Shown: positions 1 through 8,473, counted from the stretch's first letter. The stretch: DNA of 47,540 nt from Anaerolineae bacterium (GCA_025454525.1 JALOOG010000021.1:1-47540); one strand, 5' to 3'. Program-made: numbers and translations. Notes: generated from the sequence alone by a model not told the origin.

Positions 1-65
1 TTTCTGCCGCCGCACTATTTGATCGATGAAACGTTAAAATTTGCTTAGGTATAAAATCAGAATCG

Positions 66-74
66 TGCTATAAT
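66..74 (+). promoter_or_regulatory. Extended -10 promoter for the reverse transcriptase gene
   Basis: A TGn extension followed by a perfect TATAAT hexamer lies at 66-74, about 30 nt before the ATG at 104. No good -35 is present at 17 nt, as is usual for extended -10 promoters. The predicted transcript would start near 81 and carry the AGAAAGG ribosome binding site at 91-97. This suggests the gene has its own housekeeping-type promoter. Confidence 0.5.
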
Positions 75-103
75 CAGAACTAAAGTTCTAAGAAAGGTCG
101 CCG

Positions 104-2518
104 ATGTTCAGAGAGAATCAGAACTTTATCACCCGTACCAAGTTAGCCGAATTACGCCGTCAACGTAGCCGCTTACGCGAAGAATACAGTGTGCTTCGGG
201 AAAAAGTCACCGAGATCGAAGGCTTGCCCGAACAATTGCAACATCTCTATCAAGGGTTACAGACGATCGCCTTTGCCCGTCAACCCCTCCATCCTGACAT
301 CCAAAATCTGGATTTACTCTTTGGATCAAAAGAATTAGCATCAGAAGAAGTTCTTCGCTTTTGGTTAGATCAATTGCAACGTGAGTTACAACTGGGTCAA
401 CAGCGCGCCGAATATGTGTACATTTTTGGTGCATTATTGGATCAATGGATTTCAGAACCCACCCCCGCGCCGACCGAAAACCCAGAAGTTGCCATGATCC
501 GCGAACAACTTTTGACTCAAGCGCAAACGCCACCCATCGAGACGACTCTGCCCGATTGGGTACAGGCCTTACTCATCCCGTTTGAGCAACGCCCCAAAGA
601 CGCACTCAAAGAACAAGATGAACAAATTCAGACCACTTTATCGCAACCGATCACACCGGAATTGATCTCCGGCACGCTCAAAGCGATCAAAAACGACATT
701 TATCGCCCAGTGAGTTTACGTCGTCAAGCAGCGGAATTTCTTGAAAATGAGATGTGGATGAAGGAATTGGCTGATGCGCTCACCATTTTGATCGATCATC
801 TAGACGAATGGGACTGGGATCAAGCGGGGATCGGATCGCAAATTGTGTGGACGCGCAACAAGTGGCGATTGTTTTTGGATGAAGATCTCGCAACGGCCTG
901 TTTATTGCATGTGTTAGGGGTGCGTTGGCAAGGCGTGATCGATTCGATCTACGATCATCAGAAGTTGATCCGGTTGATGCACGCGCAAACCCTACAACAC
1001 TATGGCGCGCCACAACTGATCGTGGATCATGAAGGCAAATTGAAAAAAACGAGCCTGATGTGGTTGCCTTTGGTTAACGTCTGGGAGAAATTTGATCTCC
1101 TGACTCCTGAAGATCAACTTGATCCCAAAAAGCTTCAACGTCCGATTGATTACCATTCGATCGCTTATCAACGCAATCAACATCAAAAAGAATTGCGGGA
1201 TATGTCCCATTGGGAGATGTACACCGGCGCACAAAACGACGCGGGCAGCATGGAAAAATTAGTGACCTTTGTCAATGCAGAAGTCCAAACCATGCGCGGC
1301 GCACTCCCAGACCAACCGTTGTATGTGGTCAAGTTGGATCTGAAAGATTTTTATCCGTCGATCCCGCATCACTTGATCCTCGTGATCCTCAAAAGCATCG
1401 GATTGCCACAAGAACATCTCACCTTTTTTGAGCGTTACTTGCGTGTACCGTTGTTATTGAAACGTGATCAGGCCCCGGTTATCACCCAACGCGGGATCTC
1501 AAACGATCATCTCTTGTCGCATGTCTTGGGGGAAATGGTCTTACGTTTAATGGATCAGCATGTGCGAAATCAAGCACAAGTACAGATCATCCGCTTGGTA
1601 GACGATATTTGTCTGATTGGTGACTCCCCAGAAGCGATCGTCAAGGCATGGCAAGCGGCGTTAGCGTTTTGCGACGGGTGTGGACTAGCGATCAACTTAG
1701 AAAAATCCGGTGCAGTGTGTATCGGCGGGGACTTGCCCTCGCAATTGCCTCAAACAGCGCCCACATGGATGTTATTACAGCTTAACCCAGATGCGACTTG
1801 GACAGTCAACACCGAACGTTTTAACGCGCATCTAGAGCAGACCCGCGCCGCACTTCAACGCGCCCCTTCGATCATCTCACGGGTGACGATCTACAATGCG
1901 AATCTCAATTATCTCTTACGGGCGATCGGCGTGGTAGCGCCTTTAGGCGATCAACATCGTGTCAGTGTCAATCAAGCGGTCATCCAATTTCATACGCGCT
2001 TTGACGGGCAAGCGATTACCGAACAATTACGCGCACTGATTCGGCGCGAATTTGACTCAACGGTGGAGATCCCCGAAGCGTGGTTATATTGGCCGATCAC
2101 CGCCGGAGGCTTGGGTTTGATCCAACCCTTGATCGATGAAGGCATGAGTGCCAAAAGCTATCGTGAACGTTTGATTCTCGAAGTCCCCAATGAACGCACA
2201 GATGATTGGCTCTATCGGAATAACCTTTGGTCAGCCTATTACGCAAATTTTTTCAACTTAGTCACCTTACACAAACCGGAAAAAACCCAAGTAATGGAGA
2301 CCTTGGTAGATGATTTTATCCAACGTGGTTCGACAATCACTGCCGGCCGTCAAAAAGACTTAGGGGCCTATTGGCGGTGGATTTTGTATTTGTATGGGCC
2401 GAAGATCTTGGATTACTTTGGCACTTTCCGCTTTTTGATCACAGAGTTAGTGCCTGTGCAGTTGATCAGTGAGCGCCGTATGGGTGACACTTCGCTCACG
2501 GGTGAGACCGGATTTTAA
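104..2518 (+). CDS. Reverse transcriptase, rvt-like cellular type
   Basis: This 804-residue protein has a polymerase palm in its second half. Motif A is LDLKDFYPSI with D412, motif B is QRGISND near 462-468, motif C is RLVDD with D500 and D501, and motif D is GLAINLEKSG near 527-536. All three catalytic aspartates are present. The N-terminal 50 residues are charged and heptad-like, consistent with a coiled coil, and 50-400 is a long region resembling no intron maturase, retron or DGR domain. The R-L-x-D-D context of motif C, the following W...F...GL.lN..K.G pattern and a C-terminal GGLGL motif (in AGGLGLIQP) match, from memory, the rvt family: single-copy cellular RTs of fungi and a few bacteria, including the chloroflexote Herpetosiphon. 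There is no maturase or endonuclease domain. The gene stands alone, with an ATG preceded by AGAAAGG. It shows the same GATC enrichment as the chromosome, so it is probably long resident. RT: high confidence; rvt assignment: moderate. Confidence 0.85.
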   Translation: MFRENQNFITRTKLAELRRQRSRLREEYSVLREKVTEIEGLPEQLQHLYQGLQTIAFARQPLHPDIQNLDLLFGSKELASEEVLRFWLDQLQRELQLGQQRAEYVYIFGALLDQWISEPTPAPTENPEVAMIREQLLTQAQTPPIETTLPDWVQALLIPFEQRPKDALKEQDEQIQTTLSQPITPELISGTLKAIKNDIYRPVSLRRQAAEFLENEMWMKELADALTILIDHLDEWDWDQAGIGSQIVWTRNKWRLFLDEDLATACLLHVLGVRWQGVIDSIYDHQKLIRLMHAQTLQHYGAPQLIVDHEGKLKKTSLMWLPLVNVWEKFDLLTPEDQLDPKKLQRPIDYHSIAYQRNQHQKELRDMSHWEMYTGAQNDAGSMEKLVTFVNAEVQTMRGALPDQPLYVVKLDLKDFYPSIPHHLILVILKSIGLPQEHLTFFERYLRVPLLLKRDQAPVITQRGISNDHLLSHVLGEMVLRLMDQHVRNQAQVQIIRLVDDICLIGDSPEAIVKAWQAALAFCDGCGLAINLEKSGAVCIGGDLPSQLPQTAPTWMLLQLNPDATWTVNTERFNAHLEQTRAALQRAPSIISRVTIYNANLNYLLRAIGVVAPLGDQHRVSVNQAVIQFHTRFDGQAITEQLRALIRREFDSTVEIPEAWLYWPITAGGLGLIQPLIDEGMSAKSYRERLILEVPNERTDDWLYRNNLWSAYYANFFNLVTLHKPEKTQVMETLVDDFIQRGSTITAGRQKDLGAYWRWILYLYGPKILDYFGTFRFLITELVPVQLISERRMGDTSLTGETGF

Positions 2519-2524
2519 CTAAGA

Positions 2525-2550
2525 GGGGCGCATCACGCGCCCCACGTTTT
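2525..2550 (+). terminator. Hairpin terminator after the reverse transcriptase
   Basis: The arms GGGGCGC (2525-2531) and GCGCCCC (2537-2543) enclose a 5-nt loop and are followed by ACGTTTT. It starts 7 nt after the stop codon at 2518. It lies between convergent genes, so it may also stop minus-strand transcription. Confidence 0.65.
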
Positions 2551-2610
2551 AACGCTGATATGGAGAATGTGATTGCCAACGTTCACCGGCCGCGATCACC
2601 CGTTCGCGGA

Positions 2611-3609
2611 TCACCGATCCGTGGCCGAGATGTCGCAGGGCAAGGTGACACCCGGTAGCGAGGCAAACGCTAGGTTCGCCGCTCGCCCGATTCCGGTTTC
2701 CAACAATCCACCGATCCATAAAGGGACTTGATGTTGGACACAGACCTGATAGATCTTGAGGCTTTCGGTGTATCCACCGACCCGTGCGGGTTTGAGATTG
2801 ATGATCCGACAAGCCCCTAATTCGATCGCCATGCGGGTATCATTCGCGGTGTGAATGCTCTCATCCAGACAAATCGCGGTGGTCAATTGCGGTTGCAATT
2901 TGCTATGTTCATAGATGTCATCCGCCCCTAGCGGTTGTTCCAACATCAACAGGTTAAATTGATCCAATTGACGCAAGTGATCACTATCATGCAGACGATA
3001 GGCGCTATTCGCATCTAACATCAATTGGATCTCCGGGTAAACTGCGCGCACCCGTCGTGCCAATTCGACATCCCAACCGGGTTCGATCTTCAACTTGATC
3101 CGCCCATATCCTTGTTCTAAGCGTTTAGTGATGATCTCTAAAGTCGCTTCGATCGTGTCTTGCATCCCGATGCTGACCCCCACTAACGCGCTCCCTTTAG
3201 GGGTATTGCCTTCTGGCAGATGTAAAGCGAACGCTTCGGCCAAGGGCAGATCATTAGCTTTAGCCAATGCGTCCCATACGGCAGCTTCAACCGCGTATTT
3301 GGCCATCGGATGACCGCGATACGCTTTGAGTAACACCGGAATTTCGGTGGGCGTGGTGATCGTCTTACCGATCAATTTAGGGATAAAAAATTCGTTGAGT
3401 ACATGAAGCGCGGTTCCCATCGTCTCATAGGTGTAACTGGGTTTCATCTTGGTGGGGCATTCTCCCCAACCGATCACACCATGCGAGGTGATCAATTCGA
3501 CGATCACAGCAGATTTAAAGGGTTCTGCACCATAGGAGGTACGGAGTTTTTCGGCCAATTCAAGCCCGATCGGATGAAGGTGAATTGCTTCAATGGTAAT
3601 AGGCTGCAT
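2611..3609 (-). CDS. menC: o-Succinylbenzoate synthase / N-acylamino acid racemase (enolase superfamily), C-terminally short
   Basis: The protein belongs to the MenC/N-succinylamino acid racemase group of the enolase superfamily. The barrel residues are visible: the KLKIEPGWD motif (acid/base Lys pair), LMLDANSAY and MLEQPL (metal ligands), CLDESI (third ligand) and NLKPARVGG (second catalytic Lys), then GGLLETGIGRAANLA. Family members run about 365-375 residues and continue after the D-[IT]-S-A-[ST]-x-R motif for 40 or so residues that pack against the capping domain. Here translation stops directly after DISATDR, at residue 332, so that tail is missing. The start has an AAAGGATC ribosome binding site and lies 10 nt after the UV endonuclease gene, so the two are probably co-transcribed. 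Sequence alone cannot separate menaquinone synthesis from amino acid racemisation. No other men gene is in the window, and a GNAT acyltransferase lies nearby, which favours the racemase role. Confidence 0.8.
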   Translation of the reverse strand: MQPITIEAIHLHPIGLELAEKLRTSYGAEPFKSAVIVELITSHGVIGWGECPTKMKPSYTYETMGTALHVLNEFFIPKLIGKTITTPTEIPVLLKAYRGHPMAKYAVEAAVWDALAKANDLPLAEAFALHLPEGNTPKGSALVGVSIGMQDTIEATLEIITKRLEQGYGRIKLKIEPGWDVELARRVRAVYPEIQLMLDANSAYRLHDSDHLRQLDQFNLLMLEQPLGADDIYEHSKLQPQLTTAICLDESIHTANDTRMAIELGACRIINLKPARVGGYTESLKIYQVCVQHQVPLWIGGLLETGIGRAANLAFASLPGVTLPCDISATDR

Positions 3610-3619
3610 GAAAGATCCT

Positions 3620-4513
3620 TTAAGTTTTGGGTTGTTCCTGTAAGTAAGCTAACGCGGGTAAGACACTTTGTTCTTTGTCTTTGATCTCAATCATGATGTC
3701 AATATCATACCCATACCCGTCCACTTGGTTCAGAAAATCGACAAAATGGGCGAGATCGATCGTTTCGCGATGCGTGCCGATGCGTTTACCGGGTGCTTGA
3801 CTACTATAATCGACCATGGGGAGACCGTCCGTGCTTGACCAAGTTTTACAAGCGCGTTCAAATCCCTCTCCTAACGATTCCCCGTTATTTAACAGCTCAT
3901 GATGTAAGTTATCAAATACAATCGGAATGCCGATCGCCTCATGAATCCGAACACAATCCCCCACACTATACAAGCGATCATCATTTTCGATCACCAACCG
4001 GCGTTGAACAGCGGCCGGCAAATCGCGATAGCGCTGTATAAAGCGGGTGATACTCGCATCTTTATCATTATAGACCCCACCGACATGGATCTGCACCTTA
4101 TGGGTTGCATCTATGCCCATGAGATCCAGCAATTCGGTTTGATAGATCAATTCGGCGATCGTATTTTGAAGAACGCGCTCATCAGGGGAGTTGATCAGGG
4201 TGTATTGACCCGGATGAAGCGCGAATCGCATCCCATATTGACGGGCAAACGCGCCGATCTTGGCAAATTGATCGTGAAAACGGTTTTGCCAAGGCAATTG
4301 ACACACCGGATGAGAGGCAAATGGCACGATCTCCGAGGCCAAACGGAAATACAAGATCCGATGTTGCTGATTGTAGGCTAAGGTATTCAGCAAACAGATC
4401 AAATTATTGCCAAGGGTATCATAGAACCGTTCTTCGCTAAACGATGCTAAACGAAAGGTCTTGGCACTGGTGCAACCAAGACCGTTATTGACTGTGGGAT
4501 AACCGATACGCAT
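3620..4513 (-). CDS. uvsE: UV damage endonuclease UvsE/UVDE
   Basis: This TIM-barrel endonuclease nicks DNA 5' of UV photoproducts and some other lesions, starting an excision pathway independent of UvrABC. The sequence begins MRIGYPTVNNGLGC, the family N-terminus. It contains RLASEIVPFASHP, ALHPGQYTLINSP, HVGGVYNDK, RLVIENDD, PIVFDNLHH and GTHRETID, which supply the His/Glu/Asp metal ligands. The ATG at 4513 is chosen over an upstream ATG at 4543 because AAGGA sits 9 nt before it and homology begins there. That gives 297 residues, the usual length. It lies 10 nt before menC, downstream of the acyltransferase gene on the same strand. Confidence 0.9.
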   Translation of the reverse strand: MRIGYPTVNNGLGCTSAKTFRLASFSEERFYDTLGNNLICLLNTLAYNQQHRILYFRLASEIVPFASHPVCQLPWQNRFHDQFAKIGAFARQYGMRFALHPGQYTLINSPDERVLQNTIAELIYQTELLDLMGIDATHKVQIHVGGVYNDKDASITRFIQRYRDLPAAVQRRLVIENDDRLYSVGDCVRIHEAIGIPIVFDNLHHELLNNGESLGEGFERACKTWSSTDGLPMVDYSSQAPGKRIGTHRETIDLAHFVDFLNQVDGYGYDIDIMIEIKDKEQSVLPALAYLQEQPKT

Positions 4514-4611
4514 GAGTGTGTCCTTTTTTATCATTTTTATCATGAATGCTTAGCCCACACTGAATTAGAGCTAAAAAGGACAGCAAAATCGGGCATTTTA
4601 TCCCGATGAGA

Positions 4612-5511
4612 TCAGTTCAAGCTAAAGTCAAAACCCATGTTGTAACTAAGCAGATAGAAGGCGCGACTCCGCCCCTCATATTCTTCATGTAAAAAGTCCG
4701 TGATCAAGAACCCCTCACGCATCAATTTACGGAGCGTCTCACGCATGTGACCTTGCCACACTTGCGCTAAGGCCGGCGTAACTTGCAAGATCAGATCATA
4801 ATTGGTTGGGATTTCGACAAGGGCAAATGCGCCTTGTGGCTCTTGAATGTCCGCCATAGGTGAGATAAAACGTTCATCTTCGGTGATCTTGACCGGATTC
4901 ACTAAGGTCGCATTTCCTTCCAGATATTGACGGAGGGTGAGATCTGGACGACTACCGCTGATACGTTCTTCAACCCGACGATTCGTGACCCACCAATCGA
5001 CATGGAGGCGATCCGACCATCCAAATTGCGCCAATCCGCTACGATCGTGTGTGCCATACAGGTTATTATGATAGCGTTGGCACACCCCGCCCAATTTGCG
5101 AAGGTTGAGATGAGCGTTATTGGAGCGCAACGGATCGAATGTCCATGTTACCAAGCGCACCCCTTGTTGGATCGCTTTTTCGCGTTGTGCCAATTTGAGT
5201 CGATACCCGATCCCGGTGCCGCGATGACTGGGGGCAACCACCATCCGCTTAGAGGCGATCAACAGATTGGCCATAGCGGGGCGTTGTTTTTCTTCAATGT
5301 TGGTGCCAAGCAAGCCGATCAAAACCCCGACCATTTGATCCCCGTCTTTTGCAGCCAAGACATGCCCGCCGGATGAGGCGATCGTAAATAGCATGTGCGC
5401 GGGGACGACCGACTCAAGGTCATTGCCCCAATAAGTGCGCTGTAATTCAACGGCCTCATACATCGCATCCAGCGTTTCTAGCGGATGAATTTCAATTGTT
5501 GAATTTGTCAT
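4612..5511 (-). CDS. GNAT-family acyltransferase (COG3375-like)
   Basis: A GNAT fold is indicated by residues 1-150, with the acetyl-CoA loop in MVVAPSHRGTGIGYRLKLAQRE (R/Q-x-x-G-x-G/A type, about residues 90-111) and a following TFDPLRSNNAHLNLRKLGG segment. The remainder, including the DRLHVDWWV motif, is typical of the COG3375 group. I recall members of this group beside N-succinylamino acid racemase genes, where a GNAT enzyme succinylates D-amino acids. That role is inferred from the racemase two genes downstream and is not proven. The start has AAAGGA upstream. The gene begins 27 nt after the SDR gene, suggesting one transcript for SDR, GNAT, uvsE and menC. Confidence 0.75.
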   Translation of the reverse strand: MTNSTIEIHPLETLDAMYEAVELQRTYWGNDLESVVPAHMLFTIASSGGHVLAAKDGDQMVGVLIGLLGTNIEEKQRPAMANLLIASKRMVVAPSHRGTGIGYRLKLAQREKAIQQGVRLVTWTFDPLRSNNAHLNLRKLGGVCQRYHNNLYGTHDRSGLAQFGWSDRLHVDWWVTNRRVEERISGSRPDLTLRQYLEGNATLVNPVKITEDERFISPMADIQEPQGAFALVEIPTNYDLILQVTPALAQVWQGHMRETLRKLMREGFLITDFLHEEYEGRSRAFYLLSYNMGFDFSLN

Positions 5512-5538
5512 TTTATCGATCCTTTCGTGTGTTTTAGG

Positions 5539-6492
5539 CTAATCCTCGCGAGGTTTGCGGCGCAAAACATACCCCAACGAGGAGAGTAAAAAGCGCTTCT
5601 TTGGTAAATAGGTGAGCAGGGTATCCTCAAAGCGCTTGGGTTGCACACCAAAATACTCATAGATGTTACCGATTCGGGCGGTACGATTTTCTGCTAACAG
5701 ATCTAACCATTGGGGAGTCATCAACGAGCGCGGCAAGATCCGACTATAGATCGCGGTTGACCAACGCATCAGGTAGGGGGGTACCGAGAGTAAAAATCGA
5801 TGCTTACCCGTAACACGCATGATCGTGCGGAGCATATCCTCAAATGAGGTATATTCCGCGCCACCAATTTCGAGCGTTTGATCGATCGTATCTAAGCGAT
5901 CAAGCGTTGCTATGGCCGCGGTGATCAAATCATCGATATAGATCGGATGCAAGAGAATCTCACCTTGTCCGGGGACAAGAAAAAACAGCGGATTGAGCGA
6001 GAGCATCATACCGATATGATTCACAAATGCATCTTCCGGCCCGAAAACGATACCAGACCGAATAATCGTATAAGCAAGCCCCCCCGCCCGCACATTTTCT
6101 TCCACCATACCCTTGATCCGTAACAGGGGATATGCAGATGAAGGTGATGCGCCCAAGTGACTTAGGGTGATGATCCGCCCGACTCGCGCTGATCGGGCTG
6201 CGGCGATCAAGGTGCGTGTCCCGACTACTTCTACCCGCTCTAAGTTACGGGGACGGCCCCACCATTGTGCGCTATGCAGGTGATAGATCACATGAACACC
6301 ACTGGCAGCTTTGAACAGGGTTTCATCATCTAAGATCGAACCGATCGCCACTTCAGGTAGATTATCTGTCCAAGGTAGCGGACGTTGTGCTTGTTTGGGT
6401 GATAAGAGGACTCGAACGCGGCGATTTTGGCTGAGCAGATGCGCTACCAAATGGCGACCGATGAATCCCGTTGCTCCGGTTACTAGAATCAT
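5539..6492 (-). CDS. Atypical SDR, NAD(P)-dependent epimerase/NDUFA9-like
   Basis: The Rossmann glycine motif VTGATGFIGRH (residues 4-14) is intact. The catalytic YxxxK of classical SDRs is replaced (YPLLRIKGMVEENV), as in atypical SDRs of the NmrA/NDUFA9 type that bind NAD(P)H with or without catalysis. Other features are IIRSGIVFGPED and HPIYIDDLITA, conserved in the extended group. Residues 225-260 are hydrophobic and may contact the membrane. An upstream TTG (6525) extends the frame, but it lies inside the predicted promoter, so the ATG at 6492, where the Rossmann strand begins, is used. It is the first gene of the minus-strand SDR-GNAT-uvsE-menC series. Confidence 0.8.
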   Translation of the reverse strand: MILVTGATGFIGRHLVAHLLSQNRRVRVLLSPKQAQRPLPWTDNLPEVAIGSILDDETLFKAASGVHVIYHLHSAQWWGRPRNLERVEVVGTRTLIAAARSARVGRIITLSHLGASPSSAYPLLRIKGMVEENVRAGGLAYTIIRSGIVFGPEDAFVNHIGMMLSLNPLFFLVPGQGEILLHPIYIDDLITAAIATLDRLDTIDQTLEIGGAEYTSFEDMLRTIMRVTGKHRFLLSVPPYLMRWSTAIYSRILPRSLMTPQWLDLLAENRTARIGNIYEYFGVQPKRFEDTLLTYLPKKRFLLSSLGYVLRRKPRED

Positions 6493-6524
6493 AATCAAAT
6501 CAGATGGATAGATCGTAAATGTCA

Positions 6525-6533
6525 ATTATAACA
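6525..6533 (-). promoter_or_regulatory. Extended -10 promoter for the SDR operon
   Basis: On the minus strand a TGn extension and a perfect TATAAT lie at 6533-6525, about 33 nt before the ATG at 6492. This mirrors the promoter at 66-74. Confidence 0.5.
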
Positions 6534-6555
6534 CGGGGAAGGGGTGATTCGGTGG

Positions 6556-6615
6556 AAAAGAGCGGGGAATTTCAGTAGTCTGCTTGAATCTTGCTTGAAG
6601 ATCTGCCGCTCTTTT
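6556..6615 (-). terminator. Long-loop inverted repeat after the UBP zinc-finger gene
   Basis: AAAAGAGCGG (6556-6565) and CCGCTCTTTT (6606-6615) are perfect 10-nt arms with a 40-nt spacer. They lie between the zinc-finger gene stop and the SDR promoter. On the minus strand the second arm ends in TTTT, so this could terminate the zinc-finger transcript. The long loop makes that uncertain. Confidence 0.4.
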
Positions 6616-6630
6616 AATCAAACGTCAAGC

Positions 6631-6906
6631 TTAGAACTGCCCAACAATTTGTTGATCCACATAACACCAAACCCACGACTCGCCCGGTTCATTCGATCGC
6701 ACTAACGGATGTTGGGTGGTGCGGTAATGTTGGGTCGCATGTTTGTTTTTAGAACTATCACAACAACCGACATGACCGCACAACAGACATTGACGGAGAT
6801 GAACCCAAGTGTCACCTGTTTTTATACAATCCTCACAAACATGCGTGCGTGGTTCGACATAAATGAGTTGATCTGCGGTGATGTGTGTACAGGGTGGATT
6901 AGCCAT
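6631..6906 (-). CDS. UBP-type zinc finger protein
   Basis: This 91-residue protein is almost entirely a ZnF-UBP domain. It has a Cys/His near the N-terminus (PPCTHI), CEDC, CLLCGHVGCCD, then HATQH, HYRTTQHPLV and a terminal WCYVD. The spacing of Cys and His pairs matches the fold that in eukaryotes binds the C-terminal GG of ubiquitin. Stand-alone bacterial copies have no established function. No ubiquitin-like, E1-like or JAB gene is in the window. It is divergent from the esterase at 7031 and appears monocistronic. Confidence 0.85.
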   Translation of the reverse strand: MANPPCTHITADQLIYVEPRTHVCEDCIKTGDTWVHLRQCLLCGHVGCCDSSKNKHATQHYRTTQHPLVRSNEPGESWVWCYVDQQIVGQF

Positions 6907-6927
6907 AGTTTATCCAATCGTTAAGTA

Positions 6928-6957
6928 AAATTAGGTTATGGATGAGAGATCTCACAA
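6928..6957 (-). promoter_or_regulatory. Possible promoter for the zinc-finger gene
   Basis: On the minus strand TTGTGA (6957-6952) and TAATTT (6933-6928) are separated by 18 nt, 22 nt before the gene start. Each matches four of six consensus bases. Confidence 0.3.
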
Positions 6958-7030
6958 CTTATTGATCGCTAAAGAACACCGACATCTTTTCCCCTATACA
7001 CTAAGTTTATCAGGGAGGCGAAGGTGAACT

Positions 7031-7933
7031 ATGGCGAGTGTACAAGGGTATTTAGCACGACAAGTCATTCATCGGATGTTTGCAAACGTCGATTTTAAAT
7101 CACCTGTCGAGATTCAACGGCAACAGGCCGCACAAAGCTGGAAAAATTATACTGTTCCCAAAGGTGTCCAGATCACACCGATCCACATCGGTTCAATCGC
7201 TGCGGAATGGGTGCGTCCCGTTCATGCCACGCAAAAATGCGCGATCTTGTATCTGCATGGAGGCGGTTTTTATATGGGTTTGTATAACTCACACCGTCAA
7301 ATGGTGACGCGGATCGCACAAAACGTCAATGTCCCGATTTTGATGATCGATTATCGTTTAGCGCCAGAACACCCATTTCCCGCAGCGCTAGAGGACACGA
7401 TCACCGCTTACCATTATCTACTCGATCAAGGTTATGCGCCGCATCAAATCATGATTATGGGTGACTCCGCAGGCGGTAACTTGACGCTTAGCGCCTTGCT
7501 AAAATTGAAGGATCAAGGCGATCCCTTGCCCGCAGCGGCCGCAGCCCTTTCCGGTGTGTTTGAACTTTCCGGTAATCTAGACGGTTGGTTGCCGTTAGCA
7601 CGACTTGATCCGATCTTACGCGGCTCATTGTTGGAATTTATCCATGAGTCATATATCGGCGACCACGATCCGCTCTCACCGTTGATCTCACCCTTGTATG
7701 GAGATTTACGGGGATTACCGCCGCTCTTGCTTCATGCTGGGACGCACGAAGTATTGTTGTATGACGCGCAAGAATTGGCACGACGCGCCGATGCAGCCGG
7801 AGTCAACGTGCAATTAGAGATCTGGAAAGGCATGTGGCATGTTTTCCAGATATGCGTCGGTTATGTGCCGGAAGCCACCCGCGCCATTCACAAGATCGGC
7901 ATGTTTGCACGCCAGCATCTTGGCCACGCTTAA
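7031..7933 (+). CDS. Alpha/beta hydrolase, hormone-sensitive lipase family
   Basis: This is a 300-residue carboxylesterase-type hydrolase. The oxyanion motif HGGGF lies near residues 76-80, the nucleophile elbow GDSAGGN near 148-154, and the catalytic His in GMWHVFQ near 280. The acidic residue is probably in HAGTHEVLLYDA. MIDYRLAPEHPFPAALED is a family hallmark. There is no signal peptide, so it is likely cytoplasmic, acting on short acyl esters. A strong GGGAGG-containing ribosome binding site (about 7013-7024) precedes the ATG. Its TAA interlocks with the stop of the convergent VOC gene (shared TTAA at 7930-7933). Confidence 0.88.
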   Translation: MASVQGYLARQVIHRMFANVDFKSPVEIQRQQAAQSWKNYTVPKGVQITPIHIGSIAAEWVRPVHATQKCAILYLHGGGFYMGLYNSHRQMVTRIAQNVNVPILMIDYRLAPEHPFPAALEDTITAYHYLLDQGYAPHQIMIMGDSAGGNLTLSALLKLKDQGDPLPAAAAALSGVFELSGNLDGWLPLARLDPILRGSLLEFIHESYIGDHDPLSPLISPLYGDLRGLPPLLLHAGTHEVLLYDAQELARRADAAGVNVQLEIWKGMWHVFQICVGYVPEATRAIHKIGMFARQHLGHA

Positions 7934-8397
7934 GTCCTTAAGGCAGCCTCCAATTGATCCGCCGTGATCCGACGATTTTCACCATTCCATGTAGGCGTAC
8001 CATGGGGTTCACGGCGCGTATCCCAATAGATCTCTAGACCATTGCCATCAGGATCGTTAAAGTACATCGCCCAACTAATCTGATGATCCACCGCGCCCAC
8101 CTCGATCCCGTCTTGTTGAAGTTGCTGATAGGCTAAGGCAAACGATCGCGCATCCGGCACTTCAAACGCGATATGATACAAACCAACGCTATACGGATGC
8201 GGTTGTGGCGCATTCAGCCCCCGCGCCTGTAGGGCGATCTCATGATGAAACGCACCGCCGGACAAAAACGCATATTGATCGCCGATTTGTTCGATCACCC
8301 GTAGGTTAAAGTAGCGGGTATAAAAAGCGATCGAACGTGCTAGATCACGCACTTTCAGATGTGCGTGTCCAAGCTTGGTATGATAATCAGGCATCAT
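7930..8397 (-). CDS. VOC family protein (glyoxalase/extradiol dioxygenase-like)
   Basis: The 155-residue protein has the paired beta-alpha-beta-beta-beta units of the vicinal oxygen chelate fold. Likely metal ligands are the His in GHAHLKV, the His in LYHIAFEV and the Glu in GNGLEIYWD. It resembles the single-domain form of extradiol dioxygenases such as catechol 2,3-dioxygenase. The substrate is unknown. Two adjacent ATG codons occur at 8397 and 8394; AGGGG lies 2 nt before the first and 5 nt before the second, so the second may be used. The stop interlocks with that of the esterase. Confidence 0.82.
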   Translation of the reverse strand: MMPDYHTKLGHAHLKVRDLARSIAFYTRYFNLRVIEQIGDQYAFLSGGAFHHEIALQARGLNAPQPHPYSVGLYHIAFEVPDARSFALAYQQLQQDGIEVGAVDHQISWAMYFNDPDGNGLEIYWDTRREPHGTPTWNGENRRITADQLEAALRT

Positions 8398-8473
8398 GAC
8401 CCCTAAGTGGATAATCGTAGCACCTGAAGATAGCGTAATAGTCTCTCTGTCAAAAAAGAATTAGAGTTAGATT

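Noticed and set aside
104-2518. The reverse transcriptase as a retron, DGR or group II intron.
   Set aside because: No msr/msd-like inverted repeats, no variable/template repeat pair, no intron RNA structure or maturase domain was found nearby.
2549-2812. A minus-strand frame that might supply the missing MenC C-terminus by frameshifting.
   Set aside because: Its translation after the possible switch point (RHLGHGSVIRERV...) does not resemble the family tail, so a simple frameshift is not supported.
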